DNA from: Methylobacterium currus
GTDB lineage: Bacteria; Pseudomonadota; Alphaproteobacteria; Rhizobiales; Beijerinckiaceae
Assembly (NCBI RefSeq): GCF_003058325.1
Contig: NZ_CP028843.1
Location: 5,325,001 to 5,389,000 of the forward strand
Length of the DNA stretch: 64,000 nucleotides
Direction: 5' to 3'
Shown: positions 1 to 9,390 of the stretch, piece after piece
Position numbering within the stretch: position 1 is the first letter of the stretch
Layout: each line of letters opens with the position of its first letter
Position numbers and translations under genes: made by a program
Notes under the pieces: model-generated
The model's input: only the letters and a program-made list of their open reading frames with translations
The model's database searches: none
What the model was told of the DNA's origin: nothing

Positions 1-79
1 ATCGCCAGCACCTCAGGACGAGGCCGAGGGTGGGAGACGATGAGGCGCGATGCGTGATGCGTCGCGCCAGCGGAATCCC

Positions 80-295
80 TCACCGCCCGCAGGCCGGCGC
101 CGCATAACCCGCATAGACCACCCGCACCGACCGGCAGGCGGGCGCCGGCGCCTCGGCGGCGACAGGCGTGGCGGCCTCGGCGACGGCGGAAGCCGGCTCG
201 GCTTTCGCGGCGTCCGAGCCCGCCCGCACCACCAGCGGGGTCGCGACCAGGGACAGGAGCGCGGCAGCGGCGACCAAGGTCAGGCGGTGGGTCAC
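80..295 (-). CDS. Small secreted Ala-rich protein, function unknown
   Basis: This is a 71-residue protein with a clear signal peptide: basic start (MTHR), then a hydrophobic stretch to about residue 25. The mature part is short and Ala/Pro-rich, with two cysteines near the end that could form a disulphide. It starts at GTG, which is supported by a GGGAGA ribosome-binding site six bases upstream. It is divergent from glyQ. I do not recognise the family. It is probably periplasmic. Confidence 0.55.
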   Translation of the reverse strand: MTHRLTLVAAAALLSLVATPLVVRAGSDAAKAEPASAVAEAATPVAAEAPAPACRSVRVVYAGYAAPACGR

Positions 296-485
296 GGACA
301 GTCTCCCTCAAGTCTTGCGCCCCGGCGGGCGTCGCGATGCTCTGATCTGTACTGTCAACGAGCTTGACCGTTTTTCGGTTCCGGCCCCGCTTGGCGTTCG
401 TGCGGGGGCGCACCCGCGCTTGACTCGGGCGCCGCCCGTTCCCAAGGGTCGCGGCGAGATCCGCCCGAGCCGCAAGCTTCAGACC

Positions 486-1460
486 ATGACCGCCACCGAC
501 GCCGACCTCCAGCCGACCCGCTCGTTCCAGGGGCTGATCCTGACGCTCCAGCGGTTCTGGGCCGCGCAGGGCTGCGTGATCCTGCAGCCCTACGACATGG
601 AGGTCGGGGCGGGCACGTTCCATCCGGCCACCACCCTGCGGGCGCTCGGCCCGAAGCCCTGGAAGGCGGCCTATGTCCAGCCCTCGCGCCGGCCGAAGGA
701 CGGGCGCTACGGCGAGAATCCGAACCGGCTGCAGCACTATTACCAGTTCCAGGTGATCCTGAAGCCGAACCCGCCGAACCTTCAGGATCTCTATCTCGAT
801 TCGCTCAAGGCGATCGGGGTCGATCTCGGCCTGCACGACATCCGCTTCGTCGAGGACGACTGGGAGAGCCCGACCCTCGGCGCCTGGGGCCTCGGCTGGG
901 AATGCTGGTGCGACGGGATGGAGGTGAGCCAGTTCACCTACTTCCAGCAAGTCGCCGGCTTCGAATGCGCCCCGGTCGCGGGCGAGCTGACCTACGGGCT
1001 CGAGCGCCTGGCGATGTACGTCCAGGGCGTCGAGAACGTCTACGACCTCAACTTCAACGGCCGCGAGGGCGACGAGAAGGTCACCTACGGCGACGTGTTC
1101 CTGCAGGCCGAGCAGGAATATTCGCGCCACAACTTCGAGGCCGCCGACACCGAGATGCTCTTCCGGCAGTTCCGCGACGCCGAGGCCGCCTGCCGCGCCT
1201 ATCTCCAGGCCGGCGAGCCCGGGCCGGTCGGCGAGGGCGACCGACGTGGCGACGATGCGCGCCACCGCATGGCGCAGCCGGCCTACGACCAGTGCATCAA
1301 GGCCAGTCACGTCTTCAACCTGCTCGACGCGCGCGGGGTGATCTCGGTGACCGAGCGCCAGAGCTACATCCTGCGGGTGCGCGAGCTCGCCAAGGCCTGC
1401 GGCGAGGCCTGGCGGCGCACCGATGCGGGCGGCCTTGCGGCTGAGCCGCCGGCCGCCTGA
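486..1460 (+). CDS. glyQ: Glycine--tRNA ligase alpha subunit
   Basis: This is the catalytic alpha subunit of the bacterial tetrameric (alpha2beta2) glycyl-tRNA synthetase, which activates glycine and charges tRNA-Gly in the cytosol. The protein has 324 residues, typical for the family. It begins MTATDAD and carries the conserved N-terminal block with [17 protein letters not shown] and the central [13 protein letters not shown] motif of the class II fold. The frame stays open upstream of 486, but family homology begins near here, so ATG 486 is chosen. It lies 98 bp before glyS, in the usual glyQS order. Confidence 0.96.
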   Translation: MTATDADLQPTRSFQGLILTLQRFWAAQGCVILQPYDMEVGAGTFHPATTLRALGPKPWKAAYVQPSRRPKDGRYGENPNRLQHYYQFQVILKPNPPNLQDLYLDSLKAIGVDLGLHDIRFVEDDWESPTLGAWGLGWECWCDGMEVSQFTYFQQVAGFECAPVAGELTYGLERLAMYVQGVENVYDLNFNGREGDEKVTYGDVFLQAEQEYSRHNFEAADTEMLFRQFRDAEAACRAYLQAGEPGPVGEGDRRGDDARHRMAQPAYDQCIKASHVFNLLDARGVISVTERQSYILRVRELAKACGEAWRRTDAGGLAAEPPAA

Positions 1461-1558
1461 CATCCGCGCCGCCCGGCACGAAACACCCCGCCACGCCCTT
1501 CCTCGATCATCCCTTCTCGATTCCTGGCCCTCCCGACGGAGAGCCTTGAGGCCGCCCG

Positions 1559-3676
1559 ATGCCCGACCTGCTGCTCGAACTCTTCTCCGAGGAAATCCCC
1601 GCCCGCATGCAGCGGCGCGCGGCCGAGGACCTGCGCAAGCTCGTCACCGACGCGCTGGTGGAGCGCGGCTTCCTGTACGAGGGCGCCAAGGCCTTCGCGA
1701 CGCCCCGCCGCCTCGCCCTCCACGTCGCCGGCCTGCCGCCCCGCGGCCAGGACGTGCGCGAGGAGCGCAAAGGCCCGCGCGTCGGCGCCCCCGAGGGCGC
1801 GGTGCAGGGCTTCTTGAAGAGCGCGGGGCTGGCGAGCGTCGACGAGGCGAAGATCGTCGCCGACCCGAAGAAGGGCGAGTTCTACGTCGCGGTGATCGAG
1901 CGGCCGGGCCGCGAGACGATCGAGGTGCTGGCCGAGATCCTGCCGGCGATCGTCAAGAGCTTCCCCTGGCCGAAATCGATGCGCTGGGGCGCCGCCTCGC
2001 GCGAGCCCGGCTCCCTGCGCTGGGTGCGCCCGCTGCATTCGATCGTCGCGAGCTTCGGTCCCGAGACCGAGACGCCGGAGGTGGTGCCCTTCTCGGTCGA
2101 CGGGATCGAGGCCGGGCTCACCACACGCGGCCACCGCTTCATGGCGCCGCAGCCGATCGAGGTGCGCCGCTTCGCCGATTACCTGCCGGCCCTGGAGCGG
2201 GCCTTCGTGGTGCTCGATTCCGAGCGGCGCAAGGACATCATCCTGCACGACGCCCGCGACCTCGCCTTCGCGCGCGGCCTCGACCTCGTCGAGGACGAGG
2301 GCCTGCTGGAGGAGGTGGCGGGCCTGGTCGAGTGGCCGGTGACCCTGATGGGCGCCTTCGACGAGCGCTTCCTCGCCATTCCCCCGGAGGTGATCCGCGC
2401 CACGATCCGGGCGAACCAGAAGTGCTTCGTGCTCCGCGGGGCCCCCGGCCCGGACGGGCGCGAGCGCCTGGCCAACGCCTTCATCCTGGTCTCGAACCTG
2501 GTGGCCTCCGACGGCGGCGCGGCGATCGTCGCCGGCAACGAGCGGGTGGTGCGCGCGCGCCTCTCCGACGCGGCCTTCTTCTGGGAGACCGACCGCAAGC
2601 TGCGGCTGGAGGACCGGCTGCCCAAGCTCGAGAACATCGTGTTTCACGAGAAGCTCGGCACGCAGGCCAAGCGCGTCGAGCGCATCGCGGCCCTCGCCCG
2701 GGCGCTGGCGCCGGCCGTCGGGGCCGATCCTGATCTCGCGACGCGCGCCGCGCGTCTCGCCAAGGCCGACCTCGTCACCGAGATGGTCGGCGAATTCCCG
2801 GAATTGCAGGGCCTGATGGGCCGCTACTACGCGGCCGAGCAGGGCGAGGACCCGGCGGTCGCCGCGGCGATCGAGGAGCATTACAAGCCCCTCGGCCCCA
2901 GCGACCGGGTGCCGTCCGAGCCGGTCTCGGTGGCGGTGGCGCTCGCCGACAAGCTCGACACCCTGGTGGGCTTCTGGGCGATCGGCGAGACGCCGACGGG
3001 GAGCAAGGACCCCTACGCCCTCCGGCGGGCGGCGCTCGGGGTGATCCGGCTGATCCTCGCCAGCGAGGCGCGGCTTCCCCTGAGGGCGCAGATCGCCGCC
3101 GCCGCGGCCGGCCATGGGCAGCAGGATTCCGATTCCTTCGCGGGCGACCTCCTGGCCTTCTTCGCCGACCGGCTCAAGGTCTACCTGCGCGACCAGGGCG
3201 CGCGCCACGACCTGATCGACGCCGTCTTCGCGCTGCCGGGTCAGGACGACCTCCTGATGGTGGTGCGCCGCGTCGAGGCGCTGGGGCGCTTCCTCGACAC
3301 CGAGGACGGCAGGAACCTGCTCGCCGGCTATCGCCGCGCCGCCAACATCCTGCGCATCGAGGAGAAGAAGGACGGCCGCGCCTACGACGCGGCGCCCGAC
3401 CAGGCCCTGCTGAGCCTGACCGAGGAATCGGCCCTGGCCGACGCCCTGCGGACAGCCGGCGCCGAGGCGGGCCGGGCGGTCGCGGCGGAGGATTTCGAGG
3501 GCGCGATGCGGGCGCTCTCGACCTTGCGCGCGCCGGTCGATGCCTTCTTCGACACGGTGACGGTGAATGCCGAGGACGCCGCCTTGCGTGCCAACCGACT
3601 CGCCCTGCTCAATGGCCTGCGGGCGGCGACCCGGGAAGTGGCGGATTTCTCCCGCATCGGCGGCGAGGGCCGCTGA
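1559..3676 (+). CDS. glyS: Glycine--tRNA ligase beta subunit
   Basis: This is the beta subunit of the tetrameric glycyl-tRNA synthetase, which provides tRNA binding. It has 705 residues, close to the usual length. The diagnostic N-terminus [14 protein letters not shown] is present, and further family motifs such as [11 protein letters not shown] are visible around residue 360. The C-terminal part (about 560-700) is the helical anticodon-binding region. It follows glyQ on the same strand and presumably shares its transcript. Confidence 0.96.
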   Translation: MPDLLLELFSEEIPARMQRRAAEDLRKLVTDALVERGFLYEGAKAFATPRRLALHVAGLPPRGQDVREERKGPRVGAPEGAVQGFLKSAGLASVDEAKIVADPKKGEFYVAVIERPGRETIEVLAEILPAIVKSFPWPKSMRWGAASREPGSLRWVRPLHSIVASFGPETETPEVVPFSVDGIEAGLTTRGHRFMAPQPIEVRRFADYLPALERAFVVLDSERRKDIILHDARDLAFARGLDLVEDEGLLEEVAGLVEWPVTLMGAFDERFLAIPPEVIRATIRANQKCFVLRGAPGPDGRERLANAFILVSNLVASDGGAAIVAGNERVVRARLSDAAFFWETDRKLRLEDRLPKLENIVFHEKLGTQAKRVERIAALARALAPAVGADPDLATRAARLAKADLVTEMVGEFPELQGLMGRYYAAEQGEDPAVAAAIEEHYKPLGPSDRVPSEPVSVAVALADKLDTLVGFWAIGETPTGSKDPYALRRAALGVIRLILASEARLPLRAQIAAAAAGHGQQDSDSFAGDLLAFFADRLKVYLRDQGARHDLIDAVFALPGQDDLLMVVRRVEALGRFLDTEDGRNLLAGYRRAANILRIEEKKDGRAYDAAPDQALLSLTEESALADALRTAGAEAGRAVAAEDFEGAMRALSTLRAPVDAFFDTVTVNAEDAALRANRLALLNGLRAATREVADFSRIGGEGR

Positions 3677-3765
3677 TAGTCATTAACATAAGTTGCGTTG
3701 CACAAGAGCCTCAGCATTTCACCAGGGAACGGTTTAACGACTTTTTCATTGTTTGTCGGCGCCGA

Positions 3766-3790
3766 GAACCGGTACAAACTGATCCGGTTC
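3766..3790. promoter_or_regulatory. Inverted repeat downstream of glyS
   Basis: GAACCGG (3766-3772) is mirrored by CCGGTTC (3784-3790) across an 11-base spacer. It lies about 90 bp after the glyS stop and 150 bp before the small gene at 3941. It could end the glyS transcript or act as an operator. There is no clear U-run, so an operator is slightly preferred. The rest of 3677-3940 shows no convincing gene. Confidence 0.3.
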
Positions 3791-3940
3791 GATTCTCATC
3801 AACAGACAAGTTCGGCGCTGAGCGTCGGCGGGGAGGAACGGCCTGTGTCGTAGCGCACTGCGTGGCGCCGCGACCGGTCGTTCACTCCAGCGCGGACGCC
3901 CGGAAGCCGGACCGGGGACCTGAGGCAGGAGAAAGCCACG

Positions 3941-4132
3941 ATGTCGCTCGGCGGTAAGGCTCGACCCAAGGAGCAGGCAGCTCCTCCGACGCCGGACACA
4001 TCCGCGCCGCAAGCGGGCGGCCCGGAGGGCACGCATGGCCAGGGCGACGCCGAGACGTGCGCCCAGATCCGCACCCATGTGCGACAGGTTCTGCAGCAGG
4101 CTGGACCCCGCGCCTCAATCGAGGGAAATTGA
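3941..4132 (+). CDS. Small hydrophilic protein, function unknown
   Basis: This is a 63-residue protein beginning MSLGGKARPKEQ, rich in Gly, Pro and Gln, with no signal peptide or membrane segment. The second half (HVRQVLQQAG) could form a short helix. An AGGAG ribosome-binding site lies about ten bases before the ATG, which is the main reason to believe it. Its 3' end overlaps by 18 bases the end of the convergent DUF6894-like gene. The family is not recognised. Confidence 0.4.
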   Translation: MSLGGKARPKEQAAPPTPDTSAPQAGGPEGTHGQGDAETCAQIRTHVRQVLQQAGPRASIEGN

Positions 4133-4333
4133 TCGCAACAGCCGGCCCGCCCCGTCGCGGATCTCGAGGTGCCAGCCCGCCCCGAGGAGCGGCAGGTCGC
4201 CGCTCGCCCGCATCTCGGCGATGACCGCCCGTGCCTCGGATTCAGCCTGGTCCGGCGTGCCGGCCTCGACGCCCGTCGGGTCCTCGATCGCACGCGCCGG
4301 GCCGACCAGGTTGAAGAAGTAACGCTGCGTCAT
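4115..4333 (-). CDS. DUF6894-family small protein
   Basis: This 72-residue protein starts MTQRYFFNLV. The arrangement is an N-terminal YFFN/FF motif, a central acidic 'D-x-x-G' segment (EDPTGVEAG), then a helix around residues 28-43. It matches the DUF6894 group, which is abundant in Methylobacterium and Bradyrhizobium. The function is unknown. The frame is open upstream to about 4546, but the family pattern begins exactly at this methionine. It is convergent with the gene at 3941. Confidence 0.65.
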   Translation of the reverse strand: MTQRYFFNLVGPARAIEDPTGVEAGTPDQAESEARAVIAEMRASGDLPLLGAGWHLEIRDGAGRLLRSISLD

Positions 4334-4594
4334 GAGGCTGACCACGGTCGGGAACGGGACGGGCGCGGCTCGGGCGTCACCGGTCGGCCCGCCCGGTCGG
4401 TTGTGAGCGGTGCGATCCCCGGACGTTACCAGCCCGGTTCCGGGCTGGCATGTCAGGGAAAAGGCGAGTTGCGCACCAAAGCGTGAGCGATTCCGCGCCT
4501 GCCGCGTTCCTCCGAAGGGAGAGGGCGGCCGCCCCCCGGCTCCCACCGCCCGCGGGCGGTCGACGGATCACGGGGCGGCGAAGGCAGGCCGACG

Positions 4595-4828
4595 ATGCAT
4601 CACGATTCCGCCCGCGCGCACCCCGAGAAGCGGGGACTTCCGGACAAGCCGGGGGCTTCGGCCCGCAGCATCGTGCTCACCCTCCTCGGTGTCGTGATCG
4701 GCAGCGCCGGCTATTACGCCTCGTGGCGCTTCCAGACCCCGATCGGCACCCTCGGCGGCATCGCCGGCCTGGCGCTCTGCGTGATCGGCACGAGCCACGG
4801 CCACGACGGTCCGTCGCAGATCGGGTGA
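4595..4828 (+). CDS. Small inner-membrane protein with two predicted TM segments
   Basis: This 77-residue protein has a hydrophilic N-terminus (His and charged residues) to about residue 23. Two hydrophobic segments follow, about 25-42 (IVLTLLGVVIGSAGYYASW) and 48-65. The C-terminal tail is His/Gly-rich. The ribosome-binding site is weak. No known domain is recognised. It is grouped with another small membrane protein (4945) on the same strand, and both look like accessory envelope or stress proteins. Confidence 0.45.
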   Translation: MHHDSARAHPEKRGLPDKPGASARSIVLTLLGVVIGSAGYYASWRFQTPIGTLGGIAGLALCVIGTSHGHDGPSQIG

Positions 4829-4900
4829 CGTCCGCTCCTGCGGCAAAACGCGATCGGGCTGGGATCGATCCGGGGCGACCTGGGGACGTTGGGGACCATC

Positions 4901-4932
4901 CGACACGAAGATCCCCCGACACGAAGATCCCC
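4901..4932 (+). repeat. Perfect 16-bp tandem duplication
   Basis: The unit CGACACGAAGATCCCC occurs twice head-to-tail (4901-4916 and 4917-4932). It lies immediately before the ribosome-binding site of the 44-residue gene at 4945. It may be a recent slippage duplication in the leader or a double binding site. Confidence 0.8.
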
Positions 4933-4944
4933 ATGGAGACCCTC

Positions 4945-5079
4945 ATGAACGCCAATTCCCCCGAGCACCGCACCGGCCATGACGTCGATTCGGTCGATCA
5001 GGTCAGCAGCGTCACGCTGCTCGGCTTCGCCGTCGTCGGCGCGGCCCTGACGGTGGCCCTCAACACGATGCTGATCTGA
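4945..5079 (+). CDS. 44-residue single-pass membrane protein
   Basis: The protein starts MNANSPEHR, has a polar N-terminal half, and ends in one hydrophobic helix (about residues 22-42: SVTLLGFAVVGAALTVAL). The ATG at 4945 is preferred over an in-frame ATG at 4933 because GGAG sits six to seven bases upstream of it. A perfect 16-bp tandem duplication precedes it. The family is unknown. This tail-anchored small protein layout is common in bacterial stress-response genes, but that is inference. Confidence 0.45.
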   Translation: MNANSPEHRTGHDVDSVDQVSSVTLLGFAVVGAALTVALNTMLI

Positions 5080-5171
5080 GCGGCCGGGCGGCGGGGTGCT
5101 GTCGTAGCGCCCCGTCCTTCCCGGGGCTGCCAGATCGGATAAAGCGTCAGCGTTTCCTGCACGAGAGACCG

Positions 5172-5726
5172 GTGACGACGATGCTGAGAGCCGCCCTGCT
5201 GGCGACGTGTGTGACCTGGAGCGGCGCCGCTCTGGCCATCGAGGTGAAGCTGCCCGGCAAGGCAGTGATCGGCCCCGAGAGCCGGGCCGTCACGATGACG
5301 TTCGGCTGCTCCACGACGCGGTCGCGCACCGAGACCGGCGCCCTGTCGATCGGCTTCGATGTTCCCGACTTCGAAGCCCTGGAGAAGCGGTTCGACTTCG
5401 GCGCCTTCGAGGGCCCCACGGGCACCCGCAAGCCGTTGACCGAGATCACGGTCGTGCAGGGCGTGCGCCTGCCGGCCAACGGTGCCGTCGCGGTCGACGG
5501 CACCAGCTTCTCCCTCGGTGCCAGCGCGTCCTTGCGCGGCCAGGCGGCCGAGCTGGGCAAGCTCAAGGCCATCGCGGGCGCCGCGAGCGCCGGGCCGGGA
5601 GACCTGCGCTGGCGCCAGGACAGCCCGCGCAAGGGCGACGTCCCGATCCTGGTGTCGGTGCCGATCCCGGCCGCCGATGCCGACAGGCTCAAGGCAGCCC
5701 TCGCTCCCTGCCTGAAGGCCAACTAG
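5172..5726 (+). CDS. Secreted protein, function unknown
   Basis: This is a 184-residue periplasmic-type protein. A signal peptide covers residues 1-22 (LRAALLATCVTWSGAALA, then a likely cleavage before IEVKLPG). The mature region shows alternating strands and two cysteines (FGCSTTRS and the terminal APCLKAN) that may pair. The reading frame begins with GTG at 5172; an ATG at 5181 is an equally possible start and gives a cleaner signal peptide. It is convergent with the penicillin-binding protein gene. No domain is recognised. Confidence 0.6.
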   Translation: MTTMLRAALLATCVTWSGAALAIEVKLPGKAVIGPESRAVTMTFGCSTTRSRTETGALSIGFDVPDFEALEKRFDFGAFEGPTGTRKPLTEITVVQGVRLPANGAVAVDGTSFSLGASASLRGQAAELGKLKAIAGAASAGPGDLRWRQDSPRKGDVPILVSVPIPAADADRLKAALAPCLKAN

Positions 5727-5785
5727 CCCTCAGCCAAGTAGCGCTCACCCAAGTAGCCCTGGAGCGAGGAGCCTCGGACGGAGCC

Positions 5786-8287
5786 TCAGCGCCGCCAGAT
5801 CCCGATCCGGTTCGAGCGCGCCTGCTCCTCGGCGGCGAGCAGGTCCGGCGTGGCGTCGGCGCTGGCGCGGCCGCCGCCGTTGAACAGGATCAGCTCGGAC
5901 AGGTCCTGGCCGTCGAGGGAGCAGCGATAGACGCCCCCCTCCCCTGCCGGCGCGCAGGCGACGTCGCGTCGGCGCAGGTAGCGGCCGAGCTCGCGGGCGT
6001 TGCGGCCGGACAAGCCGTCGACCCCGATCAGCCGCACCGTGCGCCCGTCGAAATCGAGGGTGCCGGTATCGACCACCGCCGGGTTGCCCCGCAGCACCGC
6101 GCGGCCCGCCAGATCCCGCGCCCGCGAATCGGCCTCCGGCTCGGCGATGCTCGCCGTCTCGGGCCGTGGCCCCGGGGTGGTCCCCGGGACCTGGCGGGCC
6201 GCCTCGGGCCTGGCCGTCTCGCTCTTGCTGGCCTTGGCGCGGGCGGCGAGGGCCTGGGTGACGAAATCGTGCCAGATCTGGGCCGGCATGTCGCCGCCGG
6301 TGACGCCGGCCATCGGGGTATTGTCGTCGTTGCCGAGCCAGACCCCGACCACGAGGTCGCCGGCAAAGCCGACGAACCAGGCGTCGCGGCTGTCCTGGGT
6401 GGTGCCGGTCTTGCCCCCGGCCGGCACCGAGACACGGGCGTTCTTGCCGGTGCCCTCCCGCACCACGGCGCTGAGCAGGTCGAGCATCGCGGTGCGCGCC
6501 GCCTGGTCGCGGGCCGGCGTCGGTGCGGCCTGCGGCCGGGTGTAGAGCGCCTGGTCGCGGGCGAGGATCTGGCGCACGCTATAGGGCTCGATGGTCTCGG
6601 CGCCCGCCGCCACCGCCGCGTAGGCGCGGGTCATTTCGAGAAGCGTGGTCTCGGCCGAGCCGAGGGCGAGGCTCGGCAGGTTCGGCAGGTCCGAGGTGAC
6701 GCCGAGGCCCCGCGCCGTCTCGATCACCGCCGGCATGCCCACCGCCTCGGCGAGCTGCACCGCTACGGTGTTGATCGAGTGCGCGAAGGCGGAGCGCAAG
6801 GTGACCGCGCCGCGGTAGCGGCCGCCATAATTCTCCGGCTCCCACTCGCCGACCTGGGTCGGGCGATCGACGAGGGTCGAATCCGGGCGATAACCCTCGC
6901 GCAGCGCCGTGAGGTAGACGAACAGCTTGAACAGCGAGCCCGGCTGGCGCTTGGCCTGGGTGACGCGGTTGAACTGGCTGTCGGCATAGTCGCGCCCGCC
7001 GACCATCGCCAGGATCGCCCCGTCCGTGGACATCGCTACCAGCGCCCCTTGGGAGACCTTGCGGCGCTCGCCGTCCTGGTCGAGGCGGCGGGCGATCACG
7101 CTCTCGGCGATGTTCTGGAGCGTCAGGTCGAGGGTGGTGCGCACGGTGGCGTCGGCCGGCCCGGTGCCGATGAGGGTGCGGACCGAATCGGCGACGCTGT
7201 CGACGAAGTAGTTGGTACCGACCGGCGTCTCCGTCGGCACCCGCACGGTGGCGGGGGCGCGCTTCGCCGCGTCGGCCTCCGCCTTCGTGACCGCGCCGGT
7301 CTCCACCATCGCGTCGAGCACCTGGGCGGCGCGGCCCCGGGCGCCGTCGAGGTTGCGATGGGGCGCGAGCTGCGAGGGCGCGCGGACGAGGCCCGCCAGC
7401 ATGGCGGCCTCGCTCAAGCTCAGGTCCTTGGCCGGCTTGCCGAAATAGCGCTGCGCCGCCGCGTCGGCGCCGTACACGCCGGCGCCGAAATAGGCTGCGT
7501 TGAGGTAGCGGGTGAGGATCTCGTCCTTCGGCAGCTGCGATTCGAGCCACAGGGACAGCACCGCCTCCTGCACCTTCCGCTTCAGGGTGCGGTCCTGCGA
7601 CAGATAGCTCATCCGCACGAGCTGCTGCGTCAGGGTCGAGCCGCCCTCGCGGGTGCCGCCGGCGGCGGCGTTGCGCAGGGCGGCGCGGAAGAGCCCGCGC
7701 AGGTCGATGCCGTGATGCTCGTAGAAGCGCCGGTCCTCGATCGACACGATCGCCTTGGCGAGGACGGGCGGCACCTCCTTGGGCGCGAGCTTCGCCCCCT
7801 TGATGACGCCCCGGGTGGCGAAGGCCTGACCGTCGGCGGCGCGCACCACCAGGGCGGAGGCGGTGGGCTCGACCGTGAGCCCGCCATTCACCGGCAGGGT
7901 CACGAGCGCGTAGACCGTGTAGGCGAGGACGAGGCCGGCCACGAGGGCGGCGGTGGCGGCCGTCAATCGCAGCCACGGCACCCGCCGGGCGAGGGCCATG
8001 GCGGGCCGCCAGGCCGCTGCTGTCGCGGCGGCGGCGCGGCGGGTGGCGGGATGGTCCGCGAAACGGCCGGCCGTCGCCCGCGCGCGGCGGACCCCGTCCC
8101 GGGCGGCGGGGCCGAGGCGGGCGCCGAACCCGGCGGCGGCGCGGCGAACCCCCGAGAACCGGGCCTCCGCCGTCGCAGCACGCGGCTCAGCGGCCTTCGC
8201 CTCGGCGGAGGGCCGCGGCGCGCCTCCGAGATCGAGCCAGTCGCGGGAGCGTCCGTCAGGTCCGGATTCTGGGGGCTGGTCGCTCAA
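5786..8287 (-). CDS. Class A penicillin-binding protein (PBP1A-type) with C-terminal SNase-like extension
   Basis: This is a bifunctional peptidoglycan synthase (833 aa) anchored in the inner membrane. After a long Arg/Ala-rich cytoplasmic N-terminus, a TM helix lies at about 107-133. The GT51 transglycosylase follows, with EDRRFYEHHGID (184-195) and GGSTLTQQ (215-222). The transpeptidase has SLFK (Ser451), SIN (504-506) and KTGT (626-629), so both active sites are complete. Residues about 738-833 do not belong to PBPs and resemble a staphylococcal-nuclease-like fold (VRLIGVDG, GVYRCSLDG, AEEQARSNRIGIW). The Glu expected three residues after the Asp is missing, so this part is probably not a nuclease. 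The start codon would be TTG, three bases after the stop of the upstream His/Arg-rich gene; the true start is uncertain because no in-frame ATG lies near. Confidence 0.9.
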   Translation of the reverse strand: MSDQPPESGPDGRSRDWLDLGGAPRPSAEAKAAEPRAATAEARFSGVRRAAAGFGARLGPAARDGVRRARATAGRFADHPATRRAAAATAAAWRPAMALARRVPWLRLTAATAALVAGLVLAYTVYALVTLPVNGGLTVEPTASALVVRAADGQAFATRGVIKGAKLAPKEVPPVLAKAIVSIEDRRFYEHHGIDLRGLFRAALRNAAAGGTREGGSTLTQQLVRMSYLSQDRTLKRKVQEAVLSLWLESQLPKDEILTRYLNAAYFGAGVYGADAAAQRYFGKPAKDLSLSEAAMLAGLVRAPSQLAPHRNLDGARGRAAQVLDAMVETGAVTKAEADAAKRAPATVRVPTETPVGTNYFVDSVADSVRTLIGTGPADATVRTTLDLTLQNIAESVIARRLDQDGERRKVSQGALVAMSTDGAILAMVGGRDYADSQFNRVTQAKRQPGSLFKLFVYLTALREGYRPDSTLVDRPTQVGEWEPENYGGRYRGAVTLRSAFAHSINTVAVQLAEAVGMPAVIETARGLGVTSDLPNLPSLALGSAETTLLEMTRAYAAVAAGAETIEPYSVRQILARDQALYTRPQAAPTPARDQAARTAMLDLLSAVVREGTGKNARVSVPAGGKTGTTQDSRDAWFVGFAGDLVVGVWLGNDDNTPMAGVTGGDMPAQIWHDFVTQALAARAKASKSETARPEAARQVPGTTPGPRPETASIAEPEADSRARDLAGRAVLRGNPAVVDTGTLDFDGRTVRLIGVDGLSGRNARELGRYLRRRDVACAPAGEGGVYRCSLDGQDLSELILFNGGGRASADATPDLLAAEEQARSNRIGIWRR

Positions 8288-8290
8288 GGC

Positions 8291-8650
8291 TCAGCGTCCG
8301 GCCTGGCGCGGCTCGACCCAGCGCACCGGGCGAGCGGCGGCCGGGCGGCTGAAATGCAGCCGGTGCACGTGACGGTGGCGCCGGTAATGATGGCGCCCGT
8401 AATGACGGCGATGATGCCAGTGGCGCCGGTGATGCCAGTGGCGGCGGTAGTGGCGGCGGTGGTGCCAGTGGCGGCGATGCCAGTGCCGCCGGTGCCAGTG
8501 GCGATGGCGGCGCCAGCGCACGGTCTCGACCGTGGAGGGCTGGTCGAGGGCGGTGGTGACCGCGGCGCTCGGCATCAGCGGCGAGGCGCCGGCAAGACCG
8601 CCGAGTCCGGTGAGCAGGAAGAGGGCCAGCAGCAGGGAACGAATGCGCAT
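8291..8650 (-). CDS. His/Arg-rich secreted repeat protein
   Basis: This 119-residue protein has a signal peptide (MRIRSLLLALFLLTG..., cleavage near residue 22). Residues about 45-100 are almost entirely His, Arg, Trp and Tyr, in degenerate RRHWH/HRRHY units, with about 22 histidines. GGAG precedes the ATG by about seven bases. The stop lies three bases before the start of the PBP gene, so the two are probably co-transcribed. Metal or polyanion binding in the periplasm is plausible from composition alone. I know no characterised family. Similar His/Arg repeat proteins are common hypotheticals in Methylobacterium. Confidence 0.7.
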   Translation of the reverse strand: MRIRSLLLALFLLTGLGGLAGASPLMPSAAVTTALDQPSTVETVRWRRHRHWHRRHWHRRHWHHRRHYRRHWHHRRHWHHRRHYGRHHYRRHRHVHRLHFSRPAAARPVRWVEPRQAGR

Positions 8651-8874
8651 CGGGGCTCCGGGCGAGGATCAGGCGGGGCGGATATCCAGGCAACGATGGC
8701 GCGGCCCGGCACCGGAATGCCGCCGCCCCACACGAGGTGGAACTCAACGCCAAGCTCTGCCGTTCCGTTCCCGTTCGGGACTTTCGCGCCCGCCTGAAGC
8801 CTGGCCGTTTCGCGCGGATGCGTTAGGTTTTCGGATGTCACGCGGTCCTTCGCGATAACGAGAGGCGGGAAGCC

Positions 8875-9309
8875 ATGCGGCCGGGCATGAAACGGCTCTA
8901 CCTGTGGTCGGCGGCGGCGGCCCTGCTCGCCGGCGGCATCAGCGCGGCGGAGGCCGGCTGCGTCCGGCGCGTCATCAACCGCTCGCCCTATTTCGCGGTG
9001 GCGAGCCGCAACGGCGGCCCCAGCGTCGGCATCCCACCACATTCCTCGCGCTCGATCCGCATGCTGGCGCCGGGCCGGGTCGACATCGCGGCCCATTGCG
9101 CCGCGCGGAGCCGGCGGGGGCGCCTCGTCCCGGTCGGGCCGCCGGTGGCGCAGGACAGCTACACGTTCACGGCGGTCCTCGACCGCTGCTACTACGATCT
9201 CGGCCTGATGGGTTTCGGCCAGGGCGGCACCGAGCCGTTCGTGCTCAACAACCCCCGCGACGGCGACCTCGTGGTCGGCCCGTTCGGTCCGGCCTGCCCG
9301 CCGCGCTGA
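8875..9309 (+). CDS. Secreted Cys-containing protein, function unknown
   Basis: This 144-residue protein has a signal peptide ending near residue 27 (GGISAAEAGC). The mature part contains five cysteines, including CVRR, AAHC, DRCYYD and the terminal ACPPR, suggesting disulphide bonding in the periplasm. The ATG at 8875 follows a GAGAGGCGGGA ribosome-binding region; an internal ATG at 8887 is possible. It is divergent from the His/Arg-rich gene. No domain is recognised. Confidence 0.6.
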   Translation: MRPGMKRLYLWSAAAALLAGGISAAEAGCVRRVINRSPYFAVASRNGGPSVGIPPHSSRSIRMLAPGRVDIAAHCAARSRRGRLVPVGPPVAQDSYTFTAVLDRCYYDLGLMGFGQGGTEPFVLNNPRDGDLVVGPFGPACPPR

Positions 9310-9390
9310 CGCGCGACATCGGGGTTGCGCTCCCTGAATGAACTGGCTAATAAGCCCCCGTCGGCGCTGAATCAGGGCCGGCAGCGACGT

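Noticed and set aside
3720..3760. General-stress (EcfG-type) promoter beginning GGAAC at 3726
   Set aside because: The matching -10 element is two to three bases too far away, so the spacing does not fit.
8370..8520. Short repeated units resembling a CRISPR or satellite
   Set aside because: Spacing is irregular and the units encode the His/Arg repeat protein; no spacers or cas genes are present.
5207..8797. A plus-strand open frame of almost 1,200 codons
   Set aside because: It lies opposite the PBP gene, whose three transpeptidase motifs are intact; the plus frame has no recognisable domain.
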